A DNA stretch of 64,000 nucleotides from positions 1-64,000 of the forward strand of contig NQMI01000177.1 of the NCBI GenBank assembly GCA_002270565.1, written 5' to 3'. Within the stretch, counting starts at the first letter, position 1. Every line of letters begins with the position of its first letter. A program made the translations under genes and the position numbers. The notes under the pieces were generated by a model. That model was not told the origin of the DNA. It was given only the letters and a program-made list of their open reading frames with translations, and made no database searches. Below, piece after piece: positions 36,380-49,402 of the stretch. This stretch comes from Stenocarpella maydis (taxonomy: Eukaryota > Ascomycota > Sordariomycetes > Diaporthales > Diaporthaceae).

Positions 36380-37427
36380 GGCGGCGTCGATCAGCCAGGC
36401 GGGCGATGCGCGCCTCGATCAGCTCGTGGTATGGGGTGGAGTGGTATCAGGAGGGTCGAGCTGGAGCTGGAGCTGGATAGGTGGTATCTGAGTATGGTTT
36501 GGGCGACCTGGACGCACAAGCACGGCGAGAGGCAGGTTGCAGAGTAATCGACTGTTGCTGGGCAGGCCTGCAGGAGTGATGCAGCAAAGCGTCAGTGTCG
36601 CACGAGGGCACTTGTTAAGACTCGGGTATTTAGCATGCAGTCCGTCTACACACTAACACCTAGGTTTGGTATGGCAGGTAGGTCTGCCGACCATTGGTGG
36701 ACAACCTGCAGCAGCCACAGAGCAGCCGCAGCAGGCGACCCGCTGGTTTCATGTGCTCCCTGGAACCTTCTTATCGCTCGCGGCAATGGGCTTCGCATGG
36801 ATCATGGCCAGCCAGCCCAGCCCAGCCCGGTGGGCCGCTCGCGTGACAGGGGGGAATCGTTGGCAGACAGCCATATCTGTCAGACCTGCTCTACCTACCC
36901 ACTTACTTCATCAGCTTCTTTCTTTCTTTCTTTCTTTCTCTCTTTCCTTCCTTCCACCTTTTTTTCGTCCACGTTTTCTGGCAGGGCAGACCGTATTCTC
37001 ACGATCATACCAGAATGACATTTACACATATCCACCGGCATGTTCTCAGCTATCTCGGGCTCACTGCGACTCACCTCGGCCTTTAATCGTAACGCCAAGA
37101 AGTAGGCAGGGGAGGCAAGGAGTGTCTGTTAATAGCCATATGTTCCAAATCCAGAACTGGACGACAAGCATGCAGCCCACAGCTGGCATGTGCCTTGGAG
37201 ACTACCTCTCAGGGCTGGTTTTTATGTGTAAACCATTCCAGCAAGCAGCCGCTCACCGGGATGCCGGTGTTTGATCGTCTCTGCGTCTGATCTCATACCT
37301 TGGCTGCCGCGTAGTTCTATATAATAAACCAGACCGGCGAGGGCGGTATTTGAGAAGCGGCCCCGAGCGGTTCGAAGACAGCATCTCCCCTCTAGGAGGA
37401 TCCACAAACAGAATCCCGCCCACTGCC
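36380..37427. other. Intergenic region between divergent Rab and nitrilase genes
   Basis: Holds the two promoters. Contains three GAGCTG units near 36458-36476 and a CTTT microsatellite (listed separately). No gene supported. Confidence 0.5.
36915..36955 (+). repeat. (CTTT)n microsatellite
   Basis: About 10 tetranucleotide units, imperfect toward the right (CTCT, CCTT). Confidence 0.9.
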
Positions 37428-38555
37428 ATGTCCAGCTCCCAAGTTCATGTCGCCGTCACCCAGGCCGAGCCCGTCTGGTTTGACCTCCACGGCGCCGTGG
37501 AGAAGACGTGTGGGCTTATCAGGGAGGCCGCGGCAGACATGGCACAGCTCATCGCCTTCCCAGAATGCTTCATAGCGGGCTACCCGGCCTGGATATGGTC
37601 TGTCACTGCTCATTCCACCCAGGCAATATCATCCTCCACCCGCTGCTCGCCACCAGCATAGCTCGCTCACCCTCGCTACATGCAGGAGCCGCCCCGTCGA
37701 CTTCGGCATGAATGTCAAGTACATCAGGAACTCACTCCGGGTCGCCTCACCCGAGATGGACACCATCAGGGCCTGCGCCCGTGAGCACTCCATCGCCGTC
37801 GCACTCTGCTTCTCCGAGAACGACGACGGCTCTCTGTACATAGCCCAGGCCCTCGTCGCCGCCGACGGCGAGGTTCTCGTCCACCGCCGCAAGATGGAGC
37901 CCACCCATATGGAGCGCACCATCTTCGGCGACGCCTTGGGGGGCGCCTCGGGCGACGGCGGCAGCCTCAGAGGGTCCTGCCTGGCCTCCGTGGCCCAGCT
38001 GCCCTTCGCGCGCGTCGGCCAGCTGTCGTGCTGGGAGCACACCCAGCCCCTGCTCAAGTTCAACACCATTGCCCAGAAGGAACAGATACACGTTGCCGCC
38101 TGGCCGAGCGTCACTCCCCACTCGGGGGCTGGGCCCGACCTGTGGTCCATGTCAGCCGAGGGTCGGTGATTGTTGCTCCCCTGCGCCATGTTTGTGCGGT
38201 GGAACTGACACTGCCCCAGGCTGCCAAACCTTGGCTAGAACCTATGCTATCGAGGCTACAGCGTTCGTCCTGCACTGCACTGCCGTCCTCACAGACAAGG
38301 CCATCGAGGCGAATGGCACCGCGGACGCGCCTGTGATGGGAGCCCCTGGGGGACAAGAATGAGGGCATTCTCTACGCCGACTTGGACTTGGACGAGCTCA
38401 CGAAGGTCAAGATGTTCGCTCATTGCACAGGCCACTACAGTAGACCTGACCTCCTGTGGCTCAGCGTGGACGGGAGCCCGAAGACGCTCGTCAGGGGGGC
38501 AGGCTTGTTGGCTGTCAAGGACGGCGAGGACACGCGTGCTGACAAGGAAGATTAA
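37428..38555 (+). pseudogene. Nitrilase-family amidohydrolase, frameshifted by an internal deletion
   Basis: Exons 37428-37597, 37686-38161 and 38220 onward (introns 88 and 58 nt). The catalytic triad is complete: E46 in AFPECF, K126 in HRRKMEP and C172 in QLSCWEH. The splice joins give WIWSRPVDFG and SAEGCQTLART, normal for fungal nitrilases. In exon 3 the frame reads APVMGAPGG and then hits TGA at 38362, while the expected continuation ([16 protein letters not shown]...) is open in the next frame to 38555. Roughly 15-20 residues that normally lie between these blocks are missing. So an internal deletion with frameshift truncates the protein at about 262 aa. Intact nitrilases hydrolyse nitriles to acids or amides. 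It may be a recent pseudogene or an assembly collapse. Confidence 0.8.
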
Positions 38556-38603
38556 AATTTGATGGCCTAGAGCTTAAGTGCCAGCAAAGCCGGCCGGGCA
38601 AAG

Positions 38604-39479
38604 TCACGCAACATCCCTGGGTGCACCTGTGTCTGCTGAACTCGCCGATGACTGCTTCTCTTCCACTGTCTTCATACCGCATTGGCGCTCGCTTTCATTG
38701 CCCAATGGCACAGGAGAGCTGAACCCCTGATCCACCCGTGCCGATAATAGCAAGACCAGAGCCAGTGCTTCCGCTCCCAGCACAAAGGTGTACAGACAAG
38801 TTCTGGAATGATACCATGCAGGGTCGAACAGTGGCTTCGGCTGTGCCCACATGACCCCAAATTTGAAGCCGGCACTGAAAGTGCAAAGAATACATGATGC
38901 GAGCACTATGGCTACCTTTGACCTTCTCTCCCTTGTGCATCGCGGCTTTGGCGCAGGGGAGATGACAGAAGCCACAACGAGCATCGCAGCCGGAGCCACA
39001 GCGAGAGCCAGAATGTAACTCGCAGCCCCACGCTGGACATCGCGGCACCTATCGATGGTGTGCTGGTCCAGCGAGTACACAGAAACGACAATCGCCACCA
39101 CAACCATGACGAGGGCCGAGATAGTCATCGTCGACACCCCTCCGAGGAAGACCCTCAGGCACCGGCACGTACATGGCGCAGGCTTCGGGCCAAGCCAGAC
39201 CTTCTCGGCCAGTATGAGGTTCAAGAGGAGCACTAGGGGCGCGCCGGCCTGCAGGAGCACCTGCGATGAGACGGCGATGCGGATGTCGACCGGTCTGGAC
39301 GCCCAGGCCATGCGCACCGCGCACGCCAGGACCCGCTCGCCCGCAAAGAGGAACGCGATGATTGGGGTGGCAAGGTCGCTTCCCTTGCGACGGTTGGACA
39401 CGGCTAAAAGCAGAGATGTGGCTGCCGCTGTCGCGTTTAGCACCAGGAAGACAGACAAGATGGGGAAGTCGACTTGCAT
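38604..39479 (-). CDS. Fungal seven-helix membrane protein (DUF3112/GPCR-like)
   Basis: Single exon, 291 aa, ATG at 39479. About seven hydrophobic segments alternate with short charged loops. The block FDPAWYHSRTCLYTFVLGAEAL followed by LLLSARVDQGF near the C-terminus resembles the last helices of the fungal DUF3112 family, sometimes labelled family C-like GPCR. The cytoplasmic tail is Ser/Glu-rich. No ligand or G-protein partner can be inferred. It is convergent with the nitrilase, 48 bases from its frame end. Confidence 0.7.
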   Translation of the reverse strand: MQVDFPILSVFLVLNATAAATSLLLAVSNRRKGSDLATPIIAFLFAGERVLACAVRMAWASRPVDIRIAVSSQVLLQAGAPLVLLLNLILAEKVWLGPKPAPCTCRCLRVFLGGVSTMTISALVMVVVAIVVSVYSLDQHTIDRCRDVQRGAASYILALAVAPAAMLVVASVISPAPKPRCTRERRSKVAIVLASCILCTFSAGFKFGVMWAQPKPLFDPAWYHSRTCLYTFVLGAEALALVLLLSARVDQGFSSPVPLGNESERQCGMKTVEEKQSSASSADTGAPRDVA

Positions 39480-40282
39480 GGGGGGAACCCCTCCTATTTG
39501 GGCGCTGTTTACGGGATAAGGGGGTTGATCCAGGTCAGTTGAGGCGCTTTTTGTGCTTTTATTCCGAGATATTGGAGACTTACTCCCCCTACGAGAGACG
39601 AGAGTGCCATAGATACCAGGGTTTTGAGAGGGTCTTGACGTTTCCAGGACTGGCCAGACTGGCGCTATGAGGAAGTAGAGCTTCGGAAGGAGAATGATAT
39701 TGATAAAAAAAAAAGGAGTTCCGAACAGGCTTGGTCATGTCCCTGAGTTACTCGAAATCGGGCCTTGTTTACTAATGCATCGATCACAGAGGTCAGTTCC
39801 TTCGTAGACATCTGAGCACACACTATTGCCTCTCGCCCGGTGATACCCTATATGTCTCACTTGAGGCCGTCTGAAAGCATCATTTTCATGAGCTTGCAGT
39901 AAGTTTACGTCAGTGGAAATTCTGAAAGCCAGCCACAGTACCTCGAGCTATGCACCCAGTGCGGCGGACTTTACCGAAGCTGAACTCGTGACAGGTTGAG
40001 CCAAGTCCGAGCTAGTTGCTTTCGTGGCGCCCAGGTCAGGAGTATTGAAACAATTGATGGAAGTTTCCGACAATGATCTACCCATTACAAAGCTATCGGT
40101 GAACTGAGGTGGGGTGCAGATAAATGTATTGAACGCCGTGGCGGGTACCTAGAAAACCAACATTGACGCATTATAAGCGGGCATTGAAGTAATCAATCGT
40201 CCTCAAGGGCTAGGCCCATGATCAAACGATTCAGATATTGACGATGATGCCTTCAACTTTCGCTGCTGCTGCTTCTTTGTAG

Positions 40283-41897
40283 GCATGTTGCTATGTCGTT
40301 TACTCAGTATTCCTGAAAAATCACTTCAGTCCTTACCGCAGCCTGCCACGTGCGAACCAGCCAGGTATCCTCAAGCGTCTCTTCCACGAACCCTCGACGT
40401 TTGAACTTGAGGTTTGGGTTAAAGAGGTACCGAATGATGGCTTAATTCGATTCTTTGGCTTCCTTAACCAGGAGAGGCTCATGGTCACCAAAATTGAGGG
40501 CTACAAAGAGCTGTTGCTGCGGGACTCATACAAATACGATAAGCTGCCGTCGCTCTCGGCGCTCCAATCTCCTGTTGGGGTGAGCGGCTTGGTGTCTGCA
40601 AAAGGTATCCTGCATAAGGTGAGAAGGTTCCGGAACCTTGTCTATCATGAGAGCACGACGCTGAAGTGTCTTGGTCAAGATCCATCGCCGGCACACCATC
40701 GCGGCATACAGCGCCTCTTGGGCACGAGCGCTGTGCCCCGATATCTGCAAGGCTTCGGAAGCAGGTACGAGGGTATTGGAAGAGCTAGCCTCTGCCGGTT
40801 CCCGCGGCGTTCTCGAGGTCAATCCGTTCCTACGGAGGTTATGCTTGGACATAGTTGGGAAAGCCGACTTCAGTCTCGACCTTGGTGCGGTGGCCAACCC
40901 CGACAAGGAGGTCACTCAGAGGTACCTTCACGCATTTGACGTGGGAGAGAAATCCCCGGTGTTTCTCAAACTCCTACAGGTCTGTCCGGTGCCTCTCCAG
41001 CCACCTGCTGCCACTGCTGTTTCCAAAATGATCGGTATCGACATCTCACAGATGAGACGCGTTATTGAGGAGCGCGTGGTATCAAGGCTCGAGGCCCGGA
41101 GCGACTCAAAATCAGCGGGACAGACATCAGTCCCTGAGGGGCAAGAAGACCTTTTGCACCGGATCTGCGGCCGCTCATATCTCCACCTTTCCGAGAGAGC
41201 CCTGTCACGACACGCACTAACAGCCTTGGCCGGCTCCGTGGAGATGGTTTCGAATCAGCTCGCCTGGGCTCTATATGCACTCTCGGTTCCGAGACACCAC
41301 CACATCCAGGAGAGGCTCCGAGAGGAGATCCTGACTCACTTCCCCAGCGCCCCGGAGTCACTGACATGGGAAGAACTAAGGGACATGCCATATTTAACCG
41401 GTGTGGTGAACGAGACCCTCAGGTTGTTCCCATCGGTCGCCCACAGGTTCAGGGTCTGCAATACAGAGACAAAGCTCCTCGGCCAGGAAATAAGAAAGGG
41501 CACCATGATAGTCTGGCCGACGTATGCGGTCAACCGCCGGCCTGATCTCTGGGGTGACGACGCGGATGTTTTCCGCCCTGAGAGGTGGAGCGAGCACAAC
41601 GGGTCCAGTCCTCAGGGTGGCAAGCGTGACGCCTATGCCTTCATGACTTTCGGCCAGGGACCTCGGAAGTGCCCTGGAGAGCACTATACGCGAGTCGTAA
41701 TGGCTTGTGTACTCTTGATATTTATTGGGCGATTTAGGTTCACTATGCCGCCTGGCTATGATGACGTTCTCCAGGATGATGATAAGAAACAGGTCAAGTT
41801 CGGTATCGTTATGAAGGCTGCCATATATGTCCAGGCTGAACATATAACGGGATTGCGCTATGCCGGGGACACGGATAGCAGGTTAGCTTTTGAATGA
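40283..41897 (+). CDS. Cytochrome P450 monooxygenase, 5' exon unresolved
   Basis: The supported coding sequence is 40283-40618 and 40680-41897 (intron 40619-40679, GTGAGA...TCAAG). Motifs: C-helix GILHKIHRRHTIAAYS (formed by the splice), I-helix region LAGSVEMVSNQLAWAL, ExxR in NETLRLF, PERF as RPERW, and the haem loop FGQGPRKCPGE with the ligand Cys. A hydrophobic anchor YVVYSVFLKNHFSPYRSLP precedes the Pro-rich hinge. The frame upstream of 40283 hits a stop, and TTTGTAG at 40276-40282 is a good acceptor. A short first exon with the ATG should therefore lie upstream; I could not place it. The I-helix Thr that normally follows Ala-Gly-x-x is not at its usual place (Met instead). Fungal P450s of this kind oxidise lipids or secondary metabolites. 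Confidence 0.82.
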
Positions 41898-44229
41898 AGT
41901 TGTCGCAGTGTAGTGCAACACAAGACCGAAATAACTACATAATCTTGGGGTACACGTATCAACAAAAAATATTTGGGAAGTCCTCCCAAAGTCCCATTAG
42001 GGATTTTTATTTTTCTGTTTCAAACAAGGTCATCAATAGGCCTATAGTATAATGAGCAACCTTTATACTAAAAGTTTGATTTAATTAATTAAGAATAATA
42101 CGGAGTTTATCTTAAATCAAAGCAAAAGTGTCACAATAGGGAACAGAGACAAGGCAACTATACTCAAATACGTCAATTCAAGTTGAGAGGAGCCCTACTC
42201 TAACAGAGAGGGAAAGGCCTCTTCAAGGGCCCTAGCGAAGGAGGTAGGTTCGTATAGTAGGGCTGCCATAATGAAGCAGTAGTCACGTGTAATCACGTCA
42301 TCAGTGCTCTACAGAAACCACTAACCTCTTAAATAGAAAAATAATAAATAAAGTTTATAATGTATAAAGTAATTAATTAAAATTTAAATAATTCATAAAA
42401 CTAATATATAATATTGCTTATTAATAAATAATACATATTAATATATAATATATTGTTGTCTTTAAATATAAATATTATTAATATTAACTTTAATAAAACC
42501 TTTAAATTAGATATAAAATAAATATTACTCTTAAAATTCTAATATAGATTAATTATATTTCTTAAGTTTAGTGTTATAATATATTAATAAAGTATTAAGC
42601 TAGCAATATATAACCATAAATATAAAGACTATAAGTTCAATTTTTATTAATGTCTTTTTCTTATATTTCTAAAAGTAATAATAATATTATTTTTAAAGCT
42701 TTAAGTATTTATTTAATAAAACTACTATAGTATAGCTTTAACTTTAATAAGTTTTTATATAATGATTATATATATTAAATTTCTCCTAAGAAGTAAGTAG
42801 GTATAAATATTACTTATTACTATAGAATTATTAATTAACTTAAGTATTAAGGCCTAGTCTTTTTTATTAAAAGAATAATATTTAATTATTTATAATATAC
42901 TTTAATACTTATATTATAAACTTAAATCTTAATTAATAACAACTATATTAAAAAGTTTAATTTACTAAAGAACTTAATAAGTATTATAAAGAATTATATT
43001 TTTTAAGTTTTTAATTTTAATTATAAGAGATACTAAACGTTTAATTTATAATATATGTCTTAAATAACAGTTATTTAATTTCTTTTATTTATATAAAACT
43101 AAAAACTTATTATATTATATTATGAACTTTTATATTAAAATATAGTTAAAGGTCTTTAAAGATTGATAATTCGTATTAATATTATTAAGATATTAAGTTT
43201 AAAGCTATCTTTAAGTTACTATTATTAAAAGATATAAATAAATAATTTTATCTTTCTTTTAAGAATAAGTGATACTAAAGGATTTAATACTTTTTAAAAC
43301 TATCTTTTATTTAATTATAGTTTATTATTAATTAAATGATATATTCCTCTTTAGCCTTTAGAACTTTGCTACTTAATAAATATATTTTATGAACTTTTAT
43401 AACTTTATAAATTAATAATGAAAATATTAGTCTTAATAAATAGCTTATATTTATCCATTACATTACAATTCTTAAGCTTTAATATTATACTTAATATTTA
43501 TATATATTCTGTTATTATATCTTTATTTGCTTTATTTATAAATAAAGAAGTATAATTGTTATACCTTAGTAGCTTTAAGAAATTATTTATATAAACCTAA
43601 TTAAAGTAACTTAGTTTTAGTTAAATAACTATATAACTAGTGTTTCTTAACATTTTAAATCATTATTTATAAGTAGTTAAAATTGAGAAACCTTATAATC
43701 AACACAATTCATTAAAAATAAATTATGTTAGTAAGTAAATTCATTTTATAATATTTATTATATTTTTATTAACTTTAATACGTACTTAAAGCCAAATAAT
43801 TAATAAAACTTAATATATATTAATATTAATTTTACTTACATATTTATTTGAAGTTTATTTAATTAATTTAAAGGAGGTAAAGTAAATATAAAGGGGCCTA
43901 TAAATACTAAAGTTTTAAGAAAGTAATTCTTTTTAATAGTAATTATTTCTTTACTTTTTATATTATTCTTATTTTACGTTGTTTGTTTTAATATTTTCAA
44001 TATTAATAATTTAAAATAATACTGAATATTTAATCCTTTAAATTAAAATAAGATTTAAGAATTTAAAGTATTTAAAACTGTAAAATAAATAATATAAACT
44101 TATAAAAGTATATTAAGCTATTTAAAGTCTTTAGTGTTTTATATACAATATTATAATACAAAATAAATTAATAATAATGTCAATGATACTATATATTAAT
44201 ATTTAGAGATTTAATTAAATTAAGAAATT
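41898..44229. other. AT-rich decayed sequence
   Basis: Composition falls abruptly to AT-rich after about 42000. The first part (42110-42330) is less AT-rich and may be a remnant repeat end, but I cannot name it. The rest shows no open frames or recognisable motifs. Confidence 0.6.
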
Positions 44230-44434
44230 TGTTGGAATAGCACTCAGGATCGCACATCAGTATGGGGACGAGGTGGCTTAGTCAGCCACCTAGGTACCGC
44301 ACGGAGGCCTTAAGCCCCTACCGTGTGCTTCCCCTCCCTCGTTTTAGAACCTAGATAGATCATTGAATAACAGAACCAGTTTGACAACCACTATACGTAT
44401 GTATTAACAGCCATATAGCAAAGGCTATTTAATA
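44230..44434 (+). repeat. Ty1/copia LTR (family B), left LTR of the 44.2-49.3 kb element
   Basis: A 205-bp LTR, TGTTGGAATAGC to GCTATTTAATA (CA end decayed to TA). Preceded by AAATT, matching AAATC after the right LTR at 49342-49346: a 5-bp target duplication with one C/T difference, as RIP would leave. Confidence 0.9.
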
Positions 44435-47400
44435 CTAATTAGTAATTGCTTGGCATGATTATAGATTGGCAAGAGTGAAGAGATAAGCCCCTATATAACT
44501 CCCTAGCTGCACTGCTAAATAAGGATTGAGAAGCAGAATAGCTAGAGTTGTATGCTTGTGCTAAGAGCCTAGGGATCTTCTCGACTAAACTGTGGTGCAG
44601 CATGGGAAAGGAGGTTACCTGGAAGACAATCTCTATCTATCTTGTATGAATTATACCTATTACTATTGAATGAGGATTGAGAGATAGTATGAGAGGTGAT
44701 CTATATAAGTAAGATAGAAGGAGTATATACAACTATATAATAAAATACCTTAACTCNTATGAACTAATATAGAAACTATTAAGATGTTAGCTATATTGAA
44801 TGACCCTGAAGAGAATGTTCCTAGAACTTCCGGCTAGAATATAGAAAGATTACCTCTTATAGTTATATATGAAGAAATGGCTGAAGGGAGTATAATACTA
44901 ATTTTGAGGTAGTAATAATAGATAGACTTATAATTCTGGGATGAGGATAAGATTGACCTAGAAGAACTACCCTTAGAGATATATCTTACTATATATTTTG
45001 TATGAGTCCTAATGGAGGACACCTAATTATAACTATATGGGAATCTACTTTTAGACTCCCTAGTTGAAGACTTTAAGGGGTGGACTACCTACTAATTTAA
45101 TTAGGTCCCTTATATATTTAAGAAAGAGCTACTTTGCTTAATTAGTGAAGACGGAATATAAATATTAGGAGGATCTTATTTAGTAAGAATTATATAACTT
45201 ATTGAGGTTAGAAAGGCAAGCTGCAGGCAGCTATAGCAAACTTGATAAACCCCATCTGGCCCCATATGAGCTATAATATTACTAGCTAGATAGTAATTAA
45301 TATAATTTGTATGAGCAACTATTGAGCTATATGAATGATAGTAATGATCTCATTTGCATGAAGCCCCCCAAACTGTATGAGTATAGATAGTAGAAATCTA
45401 TCCCGTATGATAGATACCTCCTGGTGCGAGATATATGTAAGAGGTGGGTAATTTCCTATAGTAGCTAGATATTGTACTTACCGCATGATCTGTTTATATG
45501 GATGGTGCTCTGTATGACCTACCTCCGACCCGAATAGTTTATAACGGGCTAATTAACCCTTAAGCTGTAGCTAACTTCTATAAGGGATGGAGGAAGGAAT
45601 GTAACTATATAGGGAGGCTGTATGACCTGTTATATAATAAAGTATGAATCTTTATAGGGTATTGCAGAAGATTGCAAATCTAAGAGGATTAATACTATAC
45701 AGTCTTCCCGGACATACTCTTAGACTGTGCGGAGGAACTATATAGACTTCTCAGAAGTGCAGGGCATGATGATGTTGAGGAAGCCATTCTGGAGAGAATT
45801 GAGAAATTCTGCTACTACTGCTAGATGTATGACCCAGCCTTAAGATGATTTAAATTCTCTATTAAGGATGAAAGCTACTTTAATTATGAAGTAGTGATTG
45901 ATGTTATATAACTTGGAGAGAAGAATGCCCTATACGTGATTGATATAGATATAAACTTCCAAGCAGTAATATTCCTTAGATTTATATCTATATGAGATAC
46001 CTGGGATATACTCTGTAAATGCTGGATCTATATCTATATTGGCTTATTTGATTATATTATATATAACCTAGGGATGAACTTTATATTAGAGGAGTTCTGT
46101 ATGAATGTAAAGATTATGGGGATCTTGTATAAAGAGATGCTAGTGGAGGCATACTGGGCTGTGGGGAAAGTTGAGTGGTTATATAAACCTCTAAAAAGGG
46201 CGTATGAAATCCTTCATATGGAGATTGATGAAGCTATAGATGATGAGATAATCCTATAGATAGTAATTAAGGCCCTAAATGATATAGCTGGGCTAAGTGG
46301 ACTTATACTAACCCTCCTAGTATTTAGTACCTACCCTTGAGTCTTATATGAATCTCTACTATCTCTAGATATTACCTAAAGGGTAAGAGCTGTATAAAAG
46401 GTTATGAAGATGCTTTGAACTATTTGTATGGAAATTGAGGTTAGCCGTGTGATTAATACTAGGAATGGACTAGATACTTATACTATACTATCCTTACCCC
46501 TCTAAAGTGAAGTCCTTATTTAGAGAGAAAATAAAGGCTGGAGAGGACTGTATAAGCTGGAAGCTATCTATGGGTATATTGTGATAATTAGTATAGTGAA
46601 CGGACCTGTATAATTCTGGGCTATATATATTAAATTATACCTTTATATAGCTGAACTAGCTGTATGGGATAACCTGGATGTATGAGAAGCTATTATTATA
46701 TAACAGCTAACCCAAGCTAGGAAGAGAGGTAGGCTTAGGAAGGAAGCTACCCAGGTGCAGCTGAATTAGCGCGGCAGACCTAGGAGAGCAACCGTATGAT
46801 ACACATATCTGTTAACTATATGACTACTAGTAACTACTTTCTTAACCCAAAAAGAAAGGGACTTATACAACCTGGCCATTAAGCTGAGGGAAGATAATAT
46901 CATTATTAGTCTAGGCAAGCCATTTAAAGAATCCGATGCCCTTGAGATTAACGCTCTAGCTAGTGAAGATGTATTTGAATTTATAAAGTATAACCTGAAG
47001 ATATATGGATATTTAAGAATCTTTAATATATAAATGGTATAAGAAGTTAAGAATAGGTTAATTAAGCTAATTAAGAAATTAAGGCTAGTTGTGTAGGGCT
47101 TTGGGGATGAAGAGAAATGTATAATACTGATATAAGCCCCAACCATCTAGAGGATAAGCTAGAGACTAATTCTAGCCCTGGGGCTAATACTCATTCAATT
47201 ATATGGATGCTAAGGCGAACTATAGGACATTATATAAGCTTATACACAAGCTGAAGATGTACTGACTTATATGATTATTCAACAACTACCCCTGAGCTTA
47301 GATAGATACCCCAGATATAATCCTTTATTTATTAGGAAACTACATATAGCCTAGCTGAGGCAGGCCTGTATTAGTATAAAACCTACTATACCTACCATAT

Positions 47401-49136
47401 AGAGGCCCTGAAAATGAAGATCTCTATATATAACCTGTGCCTCCTATTTACTACTAATAGGCCATATGACTTTAGCATCTTAGGGATATAGATGGATAAT
47501 ACCTTCTTCTTTGTAATACTGATATTCTCTGAGAGGGAGGAAGATGAGCTAAGAAAGAAAAAGTTCCATGCAAAGCTGAAGGAAGTTCTGACACCTGAAA
47601 AGCCGGTAGAATTCAATGGTGGAAGGATTAAGTTGGATGAAGATGGACAAAGCTGGAATATACGAAGACAAGCCACTAAGAACCCATACTAATACTCAGA
47701 CTGCAGTCCATACAATCAAAAAGTAGTAAGAGGGGAGTTCAAATTTCATAATGTATAGTATAGAAAGTACATTACACAAATCAACCCTCTATTCCACCGC
47801 ATAGAATGCTAACCTTCTGAAAATCACCATACAACCCAGAACTACTTACTCCACCATATAGCCAAAGGCATAAGGATTAATAATAGGCTCGGCCTCCTCC
47901 GCCTTAATCCCCTACTTAATATCCTCCACAGTTATAGGATTCCAGGAGGACCCCTCACCATTATCACCTGAACTACCACCCCACTAATTTCCACACCCCA
48001 TACAACCAGCATCAGCCTTATACTTCTCATAATAGGGATACTTCCAAGCTAATAACTGCTAGACACAGGTTATACAAGCACCCCCCTGGAAGCCCAGAAT
48101 TCATACGCAATCCTTAAATTTGTAAGTCTCAGGCTTACACCTTAGGCATTTCTCACCAACCCACTTACCGCGCGACTAAATCAGGATTGCATAGAAGTAG
48201 CTCAGATAACAAAGGAGGTAGGCAATAATATTAGCTCTAGATATATTAATATCTACCAGAATGCAAATATTATATAAGGGAAGGGTAGCAACCATATGCT
48301 CAGCCTCCTATTATATTTATATAAAGGTTAGAAATATAGTAAAGGAGGGGAAAGGGCTTATACAAACATTAATACAGAGGGTAGTAAGAAGAGTCTGATT
48401 CATAAAGTTACCAGTTGGGAGAGTTACAATGCAGCAGCTAGCAGTTAGGCTAGGCACAGAATTCAGAATGCCAAAGAGCAGCTCCAGTAGGTAAGCACTA
48501 CCCATTAGTGGAGGAACCAATAGTGCTGCTACAACAGATACAGGCCCAACAGGAGGTACAACAGGCAAGATAAACAAGCCACAAGGGCCGTAAGAAGAAG
48601 AGGGCAAGCTAGAAGATATTATATAAATGAGGAAATTTTATTAAATGAGTTAAAGAAAAAGAAGTGATCATATGAACATATACCAAAAGTTTATATATAG
48701 GTATATAGGTATTATATGATAAAGAAAGAAAGAAGGGAAGAAAGAGAGAGAAAGAGAGAGAGGAAGAGGTTTTATATTAGGGAGGAAGCATACGGCACTA
48801 GCATCCCTGGCTAGCAACAAGTTAGTCACGCAAGTAAGTAACTCACAAAGGAGATATCTTACTAAGGATATGCTTCTTTTACTCCTTCTATACATATAAA
48901 GAGCTATAGAGTAAGAATAATAAGGGAAGTATGGGTGATTAGAAGTAGAAGAGATGTTGGACAACGACCAATATTAACTAAGTGGTTGGAGGTTACAAGC
49001 AGTATATAAAGTGAAAAGCAGTATAATTTATAGGAGGAGAAGAGGGGGATTTTATTAAGAAGGAAGGTATATAAGTAGTTCAACCTACTTGGAGGCTAAA
49101 AGAAAGATATATAATTATAAAAGAAAAGATCCCCAG
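44435..49136 (+). mobile_element. Ty1/copia internal region (gag 5', integrase, RT), internally deleted
   Basis: Gag-like sequence at about 44760-45740 is followed directly by integrase at 45745-46320. The integrase shows a C-x2-C-type finger (KFCYYCQMY), IDIDINFQAVIFL, DTWDILCKCW, MNFILEEF and VEAYWAVGKVEWLYKPL, then the post-integrase block ALNDIAGLSGLILTLLVF. RT remnants follow: RLVVQGFGDEEK at about 47090 and a decayed DD-type site IQMDNTFF at about 47490, then VEFNGGRIKLDEDG at about 47610. Compared with the copy at 4516-7602, about 1.38 kb (3' gag and protease) is missing at about 45735. This copy is less mutated than the left one. The 3' part (47700-49136) is noncoding or decayed RNase H. 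One ambiguous base lies at 44757. Confidence 0.88.
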
Positions 49137-49341
49137 TATTGAAATAGCACTTAGGATCATACATTAGTATAGGGATGAGGTGGCTTAGTTAGCCACCTAG
49201 GTACCGCATGGAGGCCTTAAGCCCCTACCATATGCTTCCTCTCCCTCGTTTCAGAACCTAGATAGATTATTAAATAACAGAACCAGTTCGATAACCACTG
49301 TATGTATGTACCAATAGCCATATGGCAAAGGCCATTCAACA
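49137..49341 (+). repeat. Ty1/copia LTR (family B), right LTR
   Basis: 205 bp, with the G of TG decayed (TATTGAAATAGC) and the end GCCATTCAACA intact. It keeps both arms of the AGGTGGCT/AGCCACCT palindrome. The following AAATC forms the target duplication with AAATT at 44225-44229. Confidence 0.9.
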
Positions 49342-49402
49342 AAATCATTATTTATTAAATATATTATGAATTAAAATACTTAAAAGTTTAGTTTCATATA
49401 AG

